Source: Piromyces finnis (lineage: Eukaryota; Neocallimastigomycota; Neocallimastigomycetes; Neocallimastigales; Neocallimastigaceae). From it: a DNA stretch of 64,000 nt. A program made the translations under genes and the position numbers. The stretch spans positions 55,147 to 119,146 of the forward strand of contig MCFH01000093.1 in the NCBI GenBank assembly GCA_002104945.1, written 5' to 3'. Under the pieces are notes generated by a model, which did no database searches, had not been told where the DNA came from, and worked only from the letters and a program-made list of their open reading frames with translations. Positions 41,093-55,308 of the stretch are shown in pieces (position 1 is the first letter of the stretch; every line of letters begins with the position of its first letter).

Positions 41093-44000
41093 CTAATCTT
41101 CCGTTTGAGTTGTTTCAATGAATCTGATATTAAGTTTATGATAGTTTTTGTTGTTAAGAGTTATTAAATTATTAGTAAAGAATATAAAATATATTAAAAA
41201 TATAATATGATTTAATATTTATATACCTTTTGAATTTTTCATTTTTGTTAACAATTGATTGAGGAACAAGGAATACAAATGAAACTAATGAATCCATTTC
41301 TCTAATTTTCTCATTATATATTTTATTGAATACAAATAAATCAAATATTAAAAATATTGCAATACCAAATATGATAAGAGTAGTTTCCGATTGAGAATTA
41401 CTTTCCATAATTTGGAATAAATAGTCTGTAAATTTATAATTTAAGTATTGTATATCACCGACAATATTATCAATTATACTTTCTTGGAATTTAAAGAAAT
41501 TATCATTCCAAATTTGATCAAATATTATTCTTATATTTTCCTTAGATGAAAATGGTAAACTAATATATTTTCCATCATCAACATCATTTATAAAATTCTT
41601 AACATAAAATAGATATGTTCTAATTAATTCATCCAATGGTAAAGTACCGACATCTTCCGAAAAACCTTGATACGATATATATATATATATATTATATTGA
41701 TTAGTACAAATATTCAGTTAATTCTTCAATAAAACTTTTTTAATTGCTTACCGTAACTACTGTCATAAATAACGTCATCACAAGTAGTACCAGAATGTGC
41801 TAATGCTAATCTATGACAACCATTTTCTTTAATAACATCATCTACAAATGGATATTTATTGAAAGTTGGACCACCATAAGAACCAGATTTTAATTCATCT
41901 TGAATAGTCTAATTATTAAATATATTAATAATATAAATATATTAAATTCTAAATAAATTGCAACCTAATTAAATTTAACTAACCTCAATTTTATTAACTA
42001 AATCATTTAAAATTCTATTAGGTTCATCTTCCAAAAAGATAGATCTATCTTGATTAATAACTTCATATGTAAAGTGTTGAATACTCATAAGTATTGAATA
42101 TCTATCAGACTATTTATATTATAAAATTTAAAAATAAATTCAGTTAATATTAATTAATAATATTTAAATATATAACAATTAAGTGATTTTAATAATTTAC
42201 AGATTTTGATAAAATGGATAAAACGTCATGAGAATCCGTAACTGTATTCTGTTTAAAAAAATATATTAATATAATTTAATGATGAACTTAAAATGTAATA
42301 CTTTTAATTATAATTAATATTTACAATCACTGGCAACATTGCAATAATAATATAAATCAAAATAGCAAAAAGAGACAATATCAGCTTCAAATTATTATTA
42401 CTATTACCATTCATAAGTTTACTCTTTATATTAGTTTCGTAATTTTCTTTATCAAGATCGAAACTTTGACATAAAGTTTCAATTTTTTCTTCATAATCTG
42501 TAATAACTTGTTCGAAATTTTCTAATAATATATGTAATTGATATTTTTCAATTTTAGTATTATTTTTCTTATCATACACATGAAAAATATTGTTTTATTT
42601 TTACCTTTCGAGAAATATTTGAATGTCTTGAAGGAAGAAAATACAATTTTACTTACTGATTTATTGAGAGGAACAAATGCTAGTGATAAAATTATAATAG
42701 TATTTTAAATAAGTTTAGTATGTATTAAGTAACTAATATTAAATATATAGCCTATTACAATAAAATTTAATATTTTATTTATATAGTTGATTTAAATAAA
42801 TTGAATATTTACTAATATAGGCAATTGCTAATGTTATTATTACTAATACTACTTCAAGACAAAAAACAATATATTCTAGATTAGTCAACAAGTCGAGAAT
42901 ATGATTACTTAATATTTCCTTGCATTGATTAAAAACATGATCAAAGTTACTTTTTGAATTTGCTATTAATATTAAAAAAGTGAAAATAAAAAATAATTAA
43001 TAATTCATTTATTTGTTAATTTTATTATTATTTATTATAATATTATTATTTTATTACCAATGAAATATCTAATAATAAAATAAATAAATAATAAGATTGC
43101 AAAAAAATAATTAGTTTAATGATAAATAAAAATAAAAATAGATATTTATTTTATATAAAAATATCCTTACTTGAAATGGGGTTCATATATAATATCATAA
43201 ACGGTTTCATTAGGAGTTAACATATCTATAAAAAAAAAATTAAAAAATTGAATTTAATATTTATAACTTTATTGAATATAATTTCTGCTGCTTTAATACC
43301 TCTATTAACGCAGTATAATGTATTTGAGATAAAGTATTTATAAGAATCAGCTAGAGTTAAAGTTTCATAAGAATCAAATGAATATTTTCCAACGGAAGTA
43401 ATTAATGGATTATCAATAGGAATATCCATATATGTTGATACGTTGTTCATGTTGGTATCAATTAAATAAAATAATGCACCTCTAAGAGTACCAATATTTT
43501 TACCATAATTTCTATAATCATTCAATATTAAGTTATAAGAAAGTTGTCTAATTCTAAATTGTATTGTTTTCATAGATGCTGGAATATTAACAGTTTGAGC
43601 ATGAAGATCTCCTTTTATTTTAACAGTATTAAATACCATAATTGTAATAATAGCTCTTTTATATTTTTATTAAAATTTAAATGCATTTTGATAAATTAGA
43701 TTAATATAATACTAACGTATATATATTATACTTATATTTTCGATACTTACTGTATACAGAATATAATGATAAATAAAAAGGTAAGAAAAGTCATTCTATT
43801 CTTAAGATTTTTAATTGGTGTAATGAATTTTTTAATCATTAAATTCCTATATAGGTAGTATTATAAAAGAATTAGTTAAATATTTATTTTTATTCTATAT
43901 AATATTGTGTAATGCACATAATAACAATTAAATATACTTTGAATTAATTTTCTTTCTAAGTTCTCTTCCCATTCCCGATGCTGAAAAGTCTTCAGAATGA

Positions 44001-46468
44001 GACATTGATCCTAATGAATTTGAAGATGAAAGCGATTTCTTATATTTAATATTATTTTCACTTGACATTTTTTCATTTGAAGGTGTCTTTTCACATTGAT
44101 ATGGATTCTAAAAGCAAATCAAATATAATAATAATATAATAATAATTAATACTTTTTAAACTTTTATTTTTTTTGAGTTTTTATTATATTACTAAATTAA
44201 TAATTTACCCCATTAGCATATTTATACTTGTTTATTCAAAATTACGTGATAAATGTATAAAATGATTATTTTCTATTAGAAAAGAAATATTTATGTTTTT
44301 TATTATAATATATCTTAATTTAAAACTTACAGCTAATTCATCTTTGTTCTATATATATTATTAATTATTAATATAAATAATTTTATAAATTATTAGCATA
44401 AATATATATATATATATATAAGTTAATAAAATCTTATTATTCTTACCATAACATCTATTAAGAATAAAACATAGAGTTTTATTACATCCTATAATATATA
44501 TAATATATATAAAAATATTTTAATGAGATTATACATTTTAAAATATAGTATATATGTATATATTGTATTGTATACATTTTTTATAGTTTATTTAAACATT
44601 TACCTTAGAATCTGGATATTGTCTAATAATTCTATTATATTGCGAATAAGTGGAATCTCGTAATTTGCAGATTTTTGTAATATTACTATTATATGTTGAA
44701 ATATCTTTTGTATTTGTACTACTTCTTAATTTTTTAAACAATTCTTTAATTTCTTGTAAGCATTGGATATGTGACACAGCAACTTTTGTTTTCAATTCTT
44801 CAAGTCGAATAGATGCTTCTCTAAAAATTTTAAATTGAATGAAAAAATAAAATGAATACATTTATATTTTATAAGAATATACATAGTTTCATTAATATAA
44901 TACATACACATCTGCTGTATTTATATTCATAGAATTTTCTCTTTTTTCAATTTCATTATAACATTCTGCTCTATTTATTAAGTATTTTTTTCTAGCATCT
45001 AATTTAAGGTCCATTGCATTATATAAAATATTATTACAATTGAAAAGCTCTGCATTGTAATCTTGTAATAAATTATTATCTCTATAAAATATTTTCATGG
45101 AATGAATGTAATACCATGCCATAATATAAACCTATTGGTTTTTTAATAATTTAATTAAATATGAAAAAATATTTGCAACAATTATATATAACTTACATCG
45201 GCTTCATGCTTAAATTGTAACATTCTGTAAATATCAATTAATTATTGTATTAGAATTTATTTTGAATGACATGATAATAATATATTAATAATATAATACC
45301 CTTCATCAAATATTTTTCTCATTAATGTAAAGGCTTCAAGATTTCTATTGTTTCTGTTAGTAGTAATCATTAATATATATTTAAATATTATATAATAATA
45401 AATATTAATATTTAAAAATTTTTATATTATAAATATTTTTTAATGAATCGTTTTTTCCTACCTTAGGAATCTACAAGAAAACTCACATTCATAGAAACTA
45501 TTAAACACTTTAATTTCTTTTTTAATGAAAACCTCATTTGCTAATATATATTTATTTTTATAATAAAATATAAGGTTATATTTATGAACAATAGAATAAA
45601 GAATTAATATATTTTAAATCATAAATAAATTAATTACTGATTCTTTCAATTGATTTATAAACATCTTTTTTCTGTAATTTAGTTGGTCCATATCTTAATT
45701 CATCAACGGAAGTGCTTTTTCTTAAATCACTAACCATTTTCTTTTCATTGAATTTCTTGAAAATTCTCTTTAAAGATTTTTTATAGTAATACTCGTTATA
45801 TTTATAGCTGATGACGAAAATAATTGCAAATATTATAAAGGAAGTATCTGCGATAAACTTGGTCTTATTAATATTAATTAAACATGTTAATAAAGAATAC
45901 AATGAAAATATAGCTATTGAAGAATAAACTGCAAATCTGTAATTATTAACTGTACTTGAATAATATGGTTGTGTTTTTAATTGAGAATAAGCAAAGTATA
46001 AAAAAATGACCATATTAATCAATATAAAAATACTTTGCATTTTTTCAAAATTAATTGAATTAGCTCTGAAAAAGTTAGGAAAGACATTATTATACATTGC
46101 CTATTGTTAATAGAAGAATGTTGCATAATATTAGTAAGAAGTTTTTAATTCTGCAAATATTTATATATAATTACCAAATAAAACTTTGTAAACATTAATT
46201 TATTATTATTTGCTCTATGAATAGATCCAAATAATTTGCTTTCAGATAAACAGTTTGTATTAAAGAAGAAGTTATTGTACTAAATTTTTATATTATTTTA
46301 TTAAAAAAATGCGTCAAATTAATAGTCGCAACAACAATAATAATAGTAGGAGTAATAATTAAAATGATAATTTTATTAATATTTATTTAGAATATTTATA
46401 AATACCATATAATTATAAAATATAATTGCAAAAATATTTCCATATGTAAGAAATACTCTATATATCAT
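41093..46468 (-). CDS. TmcB/TmcC-like multi-pass membrane protein
   Basis: Many small exons (about 20) separated by short AT-rich introns. Those I checked keep phase: 46406-46468 (tentative first), 46175-46279, an exon starting 46100, and the last exon 41093-41123. The N-terminal part has several membrane helices (within 45630-46100). A helical TPR-like region follows (44590-45540): ECEFSCRFLRN, MAWYYIHSMK, then YNRIIRQYPDSK and LYVLFLIDVMN, matching the TmcB/TmcC TPR pattern. After a Ser/Lys loop (about 43925-44105) the chain crosses the membrane (MTFLTFLFIIIFCI). It continues into a large probably extracellular part (CDDVIYDSSYG), more helices and a short tail ending TQTED. The last exons include LVSFVFLVPQSIV. 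Function in fungi is unknown. The start and some exon borders are uncertain. Confidence 0.62.
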
Positions 46469-47459
46469 TAAATATATATATAGTTGTTAATATCATTGTT
46501 ATTAAAATAACAATACTATATTTAAGTTATTTTGTTTTTGTTTTTATATCCATATTATATATAAATATATTACAATATATCATTTTTTTGGCTTGAACAT
46601 TCATGAATACCCTCCAAGAAATATGAATGTTTACATACATATATAACATTTGTGAAGAAACTGAATACTATTATATATATATTTTCATTGAAAATTTACA
46701 ATTAGATAAAAAATACTTTAAATACTTAAGAATGTAAAATATACCAATTTACCAATTGATAACGAATATCTATCATAATGTACATTATATGTATAAATAA
46801 TTTTGTTAATATATAATAAATTTAAAAAAAATATATAATATATTTACCTAAATATTATATGGTAAAATGAATTATAAATCTATATATTATTTTATCAAAA
46901 TATGATATAGTGATGAGATATATGTTATTATATATATTATATTTTCATTTCATAATAAAAGTTATAATAGATACATATAAATGTTTCTTTGAAAGACTTT
47001 TTCTATTTTTTTTTTATTAAAGAAAAAAAAAATTGTTAAAATATTAACAATTCATATTAATTAGATATATCTATATATAATTTAAAATATAACCTTCCAT
47101 TTGACTGAATATAGAAACCTATATAAATAAGTATTATGTGTTATATATAATATTAATGATTGTCGTAAATGAAAAAGTGATAGATATAGTATTAAATTCT
47201 TACATAATATAAAGAATAAATAAAATAAAGCTAAACCAAGGAAAATATTAAAAAGATCTGTATATTATTTTTTATTAATTATAGTGAATTATAAAAATGT
47301 TTTTTAAATTATTTATATAATCATTCTATTTTATTATACCATAAAACACATTATTTGTAATATCTGGATTAAATAAGGCATATATATTTAAAACCCATTT
47401 TCTAATATTTGGAAATGATTTATTATTAATAATATATTGAAGATACTGTAAATCTATAT

Positions 47460-47678
47460 ATGAATATAAATAAATATAAATTTATTAAGAATTTTTTTTA
47501 TTTAATACTTGTTGTTATTTTAATTGCTCTTTTAATATATGTACCTTCAAAAACCATTAAAAATGGTATCAACCAATCTACAGGAACATCGTGTGGAAGG
47601 GAATTAAAGAAGGGTGAAACTCTTCTCTATTTTATATATATATTTAATATATTTAATCTATATTATTTTTTTTTCTAG
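47460..47678 (+). CDS. Possible small membrane protein (unrecognised)
   Basis: Open frame starting MNINKYKFIKNF, with one hydrophobic segment (about residues 11-28), then a polar stretch STGTSCGRELKKGE that does not look like random AT-rich translation. After GELKKG-like sequence the frame becomes low-complexity, suggesting a splice donor (GTGAAA) near 47611. A second hydrophobic stretch at about 47728-47805 could be the last exon, but I could not join the two in phase with a good donor. Family unknown. Confidence 0.25.
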   Translation: MNINKYKFIKNFFYLILVVILIALLIYVPSKTIKNGINQSTGTSCGRELKKGETLLYFIYIFNIFNLYYFFF

Positions 47679-48496
47679 ACCATTGATATTTTATTATTTT
47701 TTCTTTTTCCAATTTTATATTTTTAAAAGACTTACTTCAAACCCATTATATTTTATTTTACTAGTGGTTTTAATTGAATTATTATTATTCATTTTTACAA
47801 ATTAATAATAATAATGAAATTATAATTTATATATATTTTTTATAAAGAGATTACTCAAAGTTATATATATATAAAAAAAACAATAAAAAGAATAATAAGA
47901 TAAAATATATTCTTTAATTTTTTTAAAATAAAATTTTTAAAGTTAATTAGAGTATGAAGTTTATTTTTTTTAAAAAAAAAACCCTTAAAAACAAATTATT
48001 TAATTAAATCAATAAATAGATGAATTTTATTGCTTATTATTGATTACTGTTGTGTTAATACTAAAAAAAAGGTAATAGGTAATATTAAAAATTATTTATA
48101 AATTTCTTATTTAACATGAAGTCTTAAGTTTTAGACAAAAAACATATTTTTTTTTCCATTATTTTAACTTCAAAGTTTAAATTGTTTAACTTTATTTATA
48201 AAATTTATAACAATTCATCCTTTTAAATATTAATTTACATTAAAATGAAAAATGGAATCTAAATATTCTAACAATTAGCAATTATTAACATGTTCAATTT
48301 TTTAAAATTAATAAATTTTTCAATAGATATAAATAAAAAGAAATAGTAATTAAGAAATTTCTTAAAATATCTAAATTAAAAGAAATAAACTTAATTATAT
48401 TTGTTATTACCATCATAGGAAAACAATTAAAATATTTATAAAATTTCAGTAACTTTAAGTTTAAAAGTATCCTATTTATCAATTTATCTTTTAAAG

Positions 48497-48565
48497 AGAT
48501 CTAGAAAAGGTGCGTATCTTTTTTTGGGATCAAGATCGGGCCTCATAGCACCTTTCTCTAGATCT
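48497..48565. other. Near-perfect inverted repeat / hairpin, GC-richer than surroundings
   Basis: Left arm 48497-48513 (agatctagaaaaggtgc) pairs with right arm 48548-48565 (gcacctttctctagatct) with one bulged base, enclosing a 34-base loop that contains gggatcaagatcgggcc. It lies about 260 bp beyond the stop codon of the carboxylesterase, so on that strand it could sit in the 3' UTR. It is not a tRNA or spliceosomal RNA that I recognise. Confidence 0.6.
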
Positions 48566-48821
48566 AAGATATTTTAAAAATAGAATGGAAAAAAAAATCA
48601 TATTAATTATTATAAAATTAATATTTTTTTATTTTTCTTTTTGGTTTATTTCAATTTTTATTTATTTTTTTTTTATTTCTAATTATAATTATTTTTTTTA
48701 CAAATGATATATAATTATTTTGGTATCTTATGGTTAGGTTAAATAAATTAATATTTTTATAATAAATTAGCTTTTTTTTTTTTAAAAAAAAATTATATTA
48801 TTATTATTTGAGGATAATAAA

Positions 48822-50620
48822 CTATTCCCAAAGACTTGGGTTATTGTAATATTCATCAACTGGTTCACTGAACCAACGACCATTTAAAACATTAGTAATT
48901 GCTAAAGTTTTTCCATTGTCAGAAACACTGATATCGTCTTCCATTCTACTAATAATTTCAGCAAAGGAAGTAGAGACATTTTTACATTGAGCAGTAGCCT
49001 TACCATCAACAGCATCTAATACCATACTTAATGGTTGACTTGGAGTCCATGGTTTCCAATCAGAATTTCCCTTTTCATTTGGATTACCTCTTCTAAGGAA
49101 GTTCTTTAATTGTTTGTTAAATATGGCAGCCATATCTTGGTATTCAGAACTTTCGAAATCGTAAATATCAGAATAGGTATTATCATTTGAAAGCATTGGA
49201 ATGAATATACCATGGAAGGAACCAACAACTTCAATTGGATAACCACTGTTTTGAGCTCCGAAATCAACTTGACAAACATAAATATCTGATTTATACTTGT
49301 TAAACATCTTTTCAGCACTACTTTGAGCGTTAAATATTCTGTACATATCAGAACCATAGGTACAAGCAAAGTCCTTAGCTGGTTGAAGGTCAGTTCCTAA
49401 AGCAAAAGCACTTGGAGTGTACCAAATACCAGAACCAAGGTTAAAGAAACTAAATTCAGTACTACCAGTTAACATAAGTACTGGAACATCATTCCATTTA
49501 GAAGTTGAAAATCCTTCTTCTGGAATAACAACACCATCATTAAATAAGTGTGGAAAAACACTCATACGAATACCAGCGTTACCCATAAGAGCACATAATC
49601 TTTCAGAACTAACACTGTATAACCATTCTTTAACATCCATACCATCAGTCATTAACCAAGTTTTAGCTTCTTCTTCGGTTGCTGCCATGTTATCTTCAAC
49701 AGCTAATGGAGCAACAGCAGAAGCGGTTCTCTTAATACTATCATTAACATCAGCAATAGTCATACCACCAGAGAAGACAATAGCTTTATGGAATTTTTTA
49801 GCGAAAAGTGGACTAATTAACATAGCCATAACATCTCTACCACCAGCTGAAAAACCGGATATAGTAATGTTGTTTGGATCACCACCAAATTCTTTAACAT
49901 TATTCTTAATCCAATCTAAAGCTTTAGCCATATCGAGTAAAGCATAATTACCAGTAGATCCAGCTTCAGTATGGAGAGCAGGTAAAATATTAAAACCAAA
50001 AATACCTAAACGATAATTTATACTAATGTAAATAACATTATTTCTAATGACAATGTCATTTCCTTTTAATTCCTTAGATTCACCAGTTTGATTGTTACCA
50101 CCATGAATATAAACCATAACAGGTAACTTTTTGGCATTTTTAGGAGCATAAATATCTAAATTTAAACAATCTTCTGTACCAATGATATTATCAGAATCCA
50201 TTTGTAATGCAACTTCACCTGGAACAGTACAATCAAGAATATTATTCCATGGTTGTGGATCTACTGGAGCAGCCCAACGAAGATTTCCAGTTGGTTCTTC
50301 AGCATATGGGATATTATACCAAACTAAAACATCACCATCATCAGTAATTTTCTTTGTACCTTCAACTGAACCAAATTTTGTATTACGAATAAGTTCATTA
50401 TTACTATTATGAATAAAAAAATAATTTTTTTTTTAATTTTATGGTTAAATTTAAAAGTTTATAAAATATACAATCCATAATATATTAATATAAGAAAACA
50501 AGAATGAAAAAGAACTTACAATTGCTTTCTTTTTCCGAATTTTCTAACTTCTCTGGAATTGGAAAAGTCAATAAAGAAAAACGAAAATAACAGAAATGAA
50601 ACTAAACTAAGAATTTTCAT
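48822..50620 (-). CDS. Secreted type-B carboxylesterase
   Basis: Hydrolyses ester bonds; alpha/beta-hydrolase of the carboxylesterase/cholinesterase family. Exons 50520-50620 and 48822-50403 join in phase to 560 residues, the usual family length. A hydrophobic signal peptide covers about residues 1-20 (MKILSLVSFLLFSFFF), so it is probably secreted or in the secretory path. Signatures in order: GSVEG and YAEEPTGNLRW near the start, EDCLNLDIYAP (111-121), oxyanion HGG (134-136), nucleophile elbow GFSAGG with Ser near 219, probable acid Glu near 350 (GSTEF), and His near 431 (SFHGIF). The elbow has Phe where most relatives have Glu (GESAGG). No dockerin or carbohydrate-binding module is attached, so it is probably not cellulosomal. 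The substrate is unknown. Confidence 0.92.
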
Positions 50621-51222
50621 TTTCTTCTATTTTTAATTCTATTATTATTATTATTTTAATATAAAGTTGATTTTGATTATTATTATTATTGTTGAATTTT
50701 AAAAAAAAAAAAAAGATAAACAACTATATTTATATAATTTTACAATTTTACCAATTTTTATAATTTATGATTTTATTTTAATTATTATTTTATTATCCTA
50801 TTTAATATTGAATAAATTATTTTTTTAATTTTTTTATTAATTGGATATTTAAATGATTTTTTCTTTCTTTCTTTTTTTTTTTTATTATTATTTTATTCTA
50901 TAAATATTCAAAAATTCATATTCACAAATAAAAATTTAAACTAACCAGTAATAATTCTAATTTAATTATAATTAATAATACTAATAAAATTAAAAATATC
51001 AAATATATTAATGAATTATTTTGAAAAATTTCTCATAAATTTGATAATATAAATGATAATTAGATTCATATAAAAACTTTTAAGTTGAAAGAAATAAAAT
51101 ATAAAATATTTCATAGTAGGAAGACCTTTTTATCTATTTTCATTCATTGAATTATATATAGATTATTTATACCCTTATATATATATACTTTTTTTTTTTC
51201 GTTTTATTTATTATTATTTTAT

Positions 51223-51256
<34 letters not shown>

Positions 51257-52155
51257 TTTTTTTTTTGGAAATATTGACTTTTTCATCAATAATATTACTT
51301 AAATTATATAAAAATTTAAAAAAAAAAAAAAAAATCTTGGTCAGATAAAATTAGAAAAGAATTTCTCAGTCCTGAAACCAAAACTTAATATAGTTTAAAC
51401 TTTTTATTTTATTATTATACATATATATATATTGAATAGATATTGTATGTGTTAAAAGTATGCTAAAAAATAATAAAATATAATAATTAATGCTTCAATG
51501 TAGAAAAAGTAATATAAATTATATATTACTTTAATATATTTATATATTTTTTCTTTTCGTTTTGATACTTTTCATTTTGTTAAATTATAAATTTTTTCTT
51601 TTATATTTATTTATATTTTTTTTTTTTTTTTTTTTTTATTTATAACATAAATAATTTTAAATAAAAATGATGATAAATTAAATATTTTAAATATTTATAA
51701 ATAGTGAGAATAAATTAAATGAATATTAATAACTCTTTTTTTTCAAAAAAAAAAAAAAAAAAAGAAAACCTATTTTATACTTAATTTATTGTTGGATATA
51801 TTATACTAAATATTTCTATTAAATAAATAATTTAAATATTCAATAACAATAATAATTATTGAATCATAAATAATAGATTATATATATTATATAATGTTGT
51901 TTTATAGATATCAAATCTACCTCTAAATAAACAAACTGTCTATTTTATAAAATTAGAATTTATGATAAATAAATTATTTATCTATCCTTAAACTTTCATT
52001 AATATTCCTTCTTTTTTTTTCTACTTTTCAGCGTTAATAATCTCTTTGTAATTTATTTTTTTAAAGGTTTCTTTTTTTTTTTTTTTCGAAAAAAAAAAAA
52101 GTAGTTATGTAGTTATACAAAATAATTTTTATAACTCTTTTTATTCGTATTTACT
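50621..52155. other. AT-rich intergenic region
   Basis: Promoter side of the carboxylesterase and 3' side of the CCCH gene. Contains an ATT run near 51228-51256 and several poly(A)/poly(T) tracts. No gene seen. Confidence 0.6.
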
Positions 52156-55100
52156 TTAAAAAAAGTTATTGGTAGTAGATGAAGGACTCATTGGTGAAAA
52201 TATATTACCTCCTAAAATACTGCCTTTTATATCCATAGCATTACTACTTTGATTACCTAATAAAGATTTGGAATGGGCATCATCTAATCCAAAGTGTTCT
52301 TTAGAAAACTTTAAAATACCTTCATCTGTAAGATTATTATTACTGAAAAGACGTTCTTCTTCAACAATATTTGGATGTCTACCTTCTGGTACAGTTGGTA
52401 AACGATTTGGCATTAATGAAGATTCTGGGAAACTCTTACGTCTTCCTGCATTAATAAAGTCATTCATACCATTAGTCATGTCATTTAATGTAGTAGTAGA
52501 TGACGGAAGTGGAGATCCTTGTATAGAACCATTATTAGAGAATGGAGAATCTGGAACACTTTCATTTATAGATTGTAAAAATGAAAATGTTGGCATTGAA
52601 CCTACCATATTATCTTTCGTAAAGTTTCCTAATTGTCCAAAGTCAACACTTTCAGATCTTACTTTATTATTAAGGAATGAATTATTAAATGAAGAAGCCA
52701 TTGAATTATTATAAGTAGCATTTGGTGAAGAAACAGGATTGCATGCACTTAAAAATGAATTCATACCGTTTGGACTTAACATGCCATAATCAAAACTTTC
52801 AGATCTATTTTTTACCATATTAATACCTCCCATATTCATACTACCAAAACCTCCATTACTTTTCATACTTGGGGTTGTGTTAATTGCACTAATATTACCA
52901 GTAGAAGGTCTATAAAATAATTGAGATGGACTTTTTATATTTTCAAGTGATTGAAGATTATTACTATTTTCACGAGCTGATGACATTTGCATCATGTATT
53001 GTGAAAGATCATTGGTATGAGAAAATGGGGATGCAGCAACATTTATTCCTGAACTAGTTGTTCTACTGAAATCATTAATAATATTATTATTACCGCTAAA
53101 GATTTCATCAATTGCAGATGGATTGAAGCTATTTGGATGATTTGGAGTATTTGGTAAAGAGGAACCCATTCTTGATTGTAATGGGGAAACACTATTATTT
53201 AAAAAACCATTAGAAATAGATTGTGGAGTTGATGGAAGGAATGATGAATTATTCTTTGGAGTTGATGCTTTTTGAGAAACCTTTAAAAACGAATGAGGTG
53301 TACTAATTTTTTGTGTATTAATAGCTTGCTTAGCAAATAGATTGTTACTTGGAGTAGATGGAGTATTGATTAGTTCTTCAGTGGCATTAGATAAAGTATC
53401 ATCTCCAAAATCACTATCTTTTCCAGAAACCGATCCTGGTCCTTTGAAACTTGAAGCTTCATCATCTATAATAGGAATAGATGGCAAACCCATATGTGGT
53501 TGTTTTGGACTAAGGAATAAACTTGGAGTTCCCGGAGTAAATGGAGAAGCTGCAGCCGTTGATTGATTTAAGAAAAGATTTGAACTAATTTGAGAAGTGT
53601 TAACGTTTAATGGCTGTTTCATAAAGATATTATTTTGATTAAAAGAAGATGATAATGGACTCATCATACTTTGATTATTTTGATTAGCACGTTGATTATT
53701 TGGAGCAGTTTGGATATGTAAATTCTGTAACTTATACATCATCTTTTCATCAAGAATATCATTAGCAGGTAAAGAAGTACTCATACCATGCTTATTTATA
53801 ATTTTCCCATTGACTTCACCATAGTTATTATTCAACATTAATTCAGTATCTAATGGTGATGTTGGGTTAAAAGCCATTGAATTCATACCTAAAACATTAT
53901 TATAATTATTATTACTATCAATATTTAAATTTATAGCGGTATTATTTCCTCTTGGATTTTGACGTTGTGGAGGTGAACTCATCTTACGACGAGGAACAAA
54001 ACCAGTATTTAATGGATTTCCCACCATGTTTATTGAACCACCAAAAGAGGTAGAATAATTGAATGCTTGGCTTGTTGGAGTTTTCGCCATTGGTTCAAAA
54101 GAAGATGATATACCCTTTGAAAAATTAGTTTTATTATTTGTCTTAATTGGAACGGAAATTGATGGAGTAACAGTTTTTTCCTTTTCAGTATATTTAGTAA
54201 TATTTTTTGATTCCTCCTTTTCTGATTTTGATTTTTCTTTACTTTCTTCAATCTTTTTGTTATCAACTTCGTTCTTTTCTTCTGGTTCATCATTCGAAAT
54301 AATTTCTTCAGTAATACTAGTAGCTGTAACACTGTCACTTCCACTACGACTACGGCTATTATTGGTTACTTCACCTTCTTCATTAGTAATTGCTATAGTT
54401 TCACCTTCTGATAAATTAGTACTATCAGTAGAATTTTCCTTCTTCTTATTTACGGTACTAATATCCTGGAAAGATTTCTTAACATTATTTTTAGAGGGAG
54501 TGGTTGGAGTTTGAGTGTCTTCTTTCTTAGATAAATCACGACGTGTATGAATAAAACAACAACGCTTACCATATGGACAGGTACCTTGTTCCCAGAATGT
54601 TTTACACATTTCTGTTTTATATTTTGGATGACGATCTACGTGACGTAGTTCACTTTCAGAGTGAGCAAATTGACATTTTGAACCATAACGACATTGACCA
54701 GTTTCTTCATAGGAACGACAAAGTTCAGTTTTATATAAATTTGCCTTTTTATTATTTTGAGCACCTCCTGTATTTTCCATTGCTACAGGACTTAATAAAT
54801 TATTGTTTTGATCTTTCATTACAGGATTCATTCCTACCATCATTTCTTCATTACCACGATTACCTCCATTCATGAATGGGCCATTTGTACGTATATATGG
54901 AGTAGGAGACAATAATGGCTGTTGATGGTCTCCATACATTTCATAACCATTACGGAATGGAACAGGAATACTGAATTGATTCATTTCATTGGTAGGATGA
55001 ATTGGAGTAGTAGGTGTTGTCATACCACGAGATATTTCCCATTTTTGCTTACTGTTAGTATTATCATTTAATTCATAATTTTCAATTGTATCAGTAGCTG

Positions 55101-55308
55101 TATTGTACATTGGTCCATTATTCTGTGGTACCATTTGATTATTTGGATAATACATACTATTATACATATTATCTACACCTTTACTTGGAGAAAATGGAGA
55201 TTGTTGATGATGACCACTGAAATAATCTTGAATAAATTCTTGATTATTTGGAGTGTTAATTCTTGGAGGAACATTACCTCTTGACTGTGAAGCTGTTTGT
55301 CTCTTCAT
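52156..55308 (-). CDS. Tandem CCCH zinc-finger protein, TTP/Zfs1 family
   Basis: Single-exon, 1050 residues. Two C-x8-C-x5-C-x3-H fingers at residues 197-216 and 235-254 are separated by exactly 18 residues. Each is preceded by the (R/K)YKTE lead-in (YKTELC, YKTEMC), the exact arrangement of tristetraprolin and yeast Zfs1/Cth1. That family binds UAUUUA-type elements in mRNA 3' UTRs and recruits deadenylases, causing mRNA decay in the cytoplasm. Fingers are near the N-terminus. The remaining 800 residues are disordered and rich in Ser, Asn, Pro and Met, with a charged Glu/Lys segment (about 330-380) and repeated S-E-S-x-D-(F/Y)-G motifs (SESFDYG, SESVDFG) that may be phosphosites. It is much longer than most relatives (about 300-500 aa). 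Targets are not known; the AU-rich UTRs of this genome give no selectivity by eye. Confidence 0.95.
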   Translation of the reverse strand: MKRQTASQSRGNVPPRINTPNNQEFIQDYFSGHHQQSPFSPSKGVDNMYNSMYYPNNQMVPQNNGPMYNTATDTIENYELNDNTNSKQKWEISRGMTTPTTPIHPTNEMNQFSIPVPFRNGYEMYGDHQQPLLSPTPYIRTNGPFMNGGNRGNEEMMVGMNPVMKDQNNNLLSPVAMENTGGAQNNKKANLYKTELCRSYEETGQCRYGSKCQFAHSESELRHVDRHPKYKTEMCKTFWEQGTCPYGKRCCFIHTRRDLSKKEDTQTPTTPSKNNVKKSFQDISTVNKKKENSTDSTNLSEGETIAITNEEGEVTNNSRSRSGSDSVTATSITEEIISNDEPEEKNEVDNKKIEESKEKSKSEKEESKNITKYTEKEKTVTPSISVPIKTNNKTNFSKGISSSFEPMAKTPTSQAFNYSTSFGGSINMVGNPLNTGFVPRRKMSSPPQRQNPRGNNTAINLNIDSNNNYNNVLGMNSMAFNPTSPLDTELMLNNNYGEVNGKIINKHGMSTSLPANDILDEKMMYKLQNLHIQTAPNNQRANQNNQSMMSPLSSSFNQNNIFMKQPLNVNTSQISSNLFLNQSTAAASPFTPGTPSLFLSPKQPHMGLPSIPIIDDEASSFKGPGSVSGKDSDFGDDTLSNATEELINTPSTPSNNLFAKQAINTQKISTPHSFLKVSQKASTPKNNSSFLPSTPQSISNGFLNNSVSPLQSRMGSSLPNTPNHPNSFNPSAIDEIFSGNNNIINDFSRTTSSGINVAASPFSHTNDLSQYMMQMSSARENSNNLQSLENIKSPSQLFYRPSTGNISAINTTPSMKSNGGFGSMNMGGINMVKNRSESFDYGMLSPNGMNSFLSACNPVSSPNATYNNSMASSFNNSFLNNKVRSESVDFGQLGNFTKDNMVGSMPTFSFLQSINESVPDSPFSNNGSIQGSPLPSSTTTLNDMTNGMNDFINAGRRKSFPESSLMPNRLPTVPEGRHPNIVEEERLFSNNNLTDEGILKFSKEHFGLDDAHSKSLLGNQSSNAMDIKGSILGGNIFSPMSPSSTTNNFF

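Larger units (their letters stand above)
46469..48821. other. AT-rich intergenic region
   Basis: Contains the small plus-strand membrane ORF (47460-47678) and the hairpin (48497-48565). The rest is A/T-rich with no credible frame. Confidence 0.5.

Noticed and set aside
48497-48565. tRNA or spliceosomal RNA for the hairpin
   Set aside because: Too short for a tRNA cloverleaf, and no snRNA core sequence can be recognised.
49417-49947. 176-codon plus-strand frame
   Set aside because: Antisense to the carboxylesterase, whose motifs and codon pattern explain the region.
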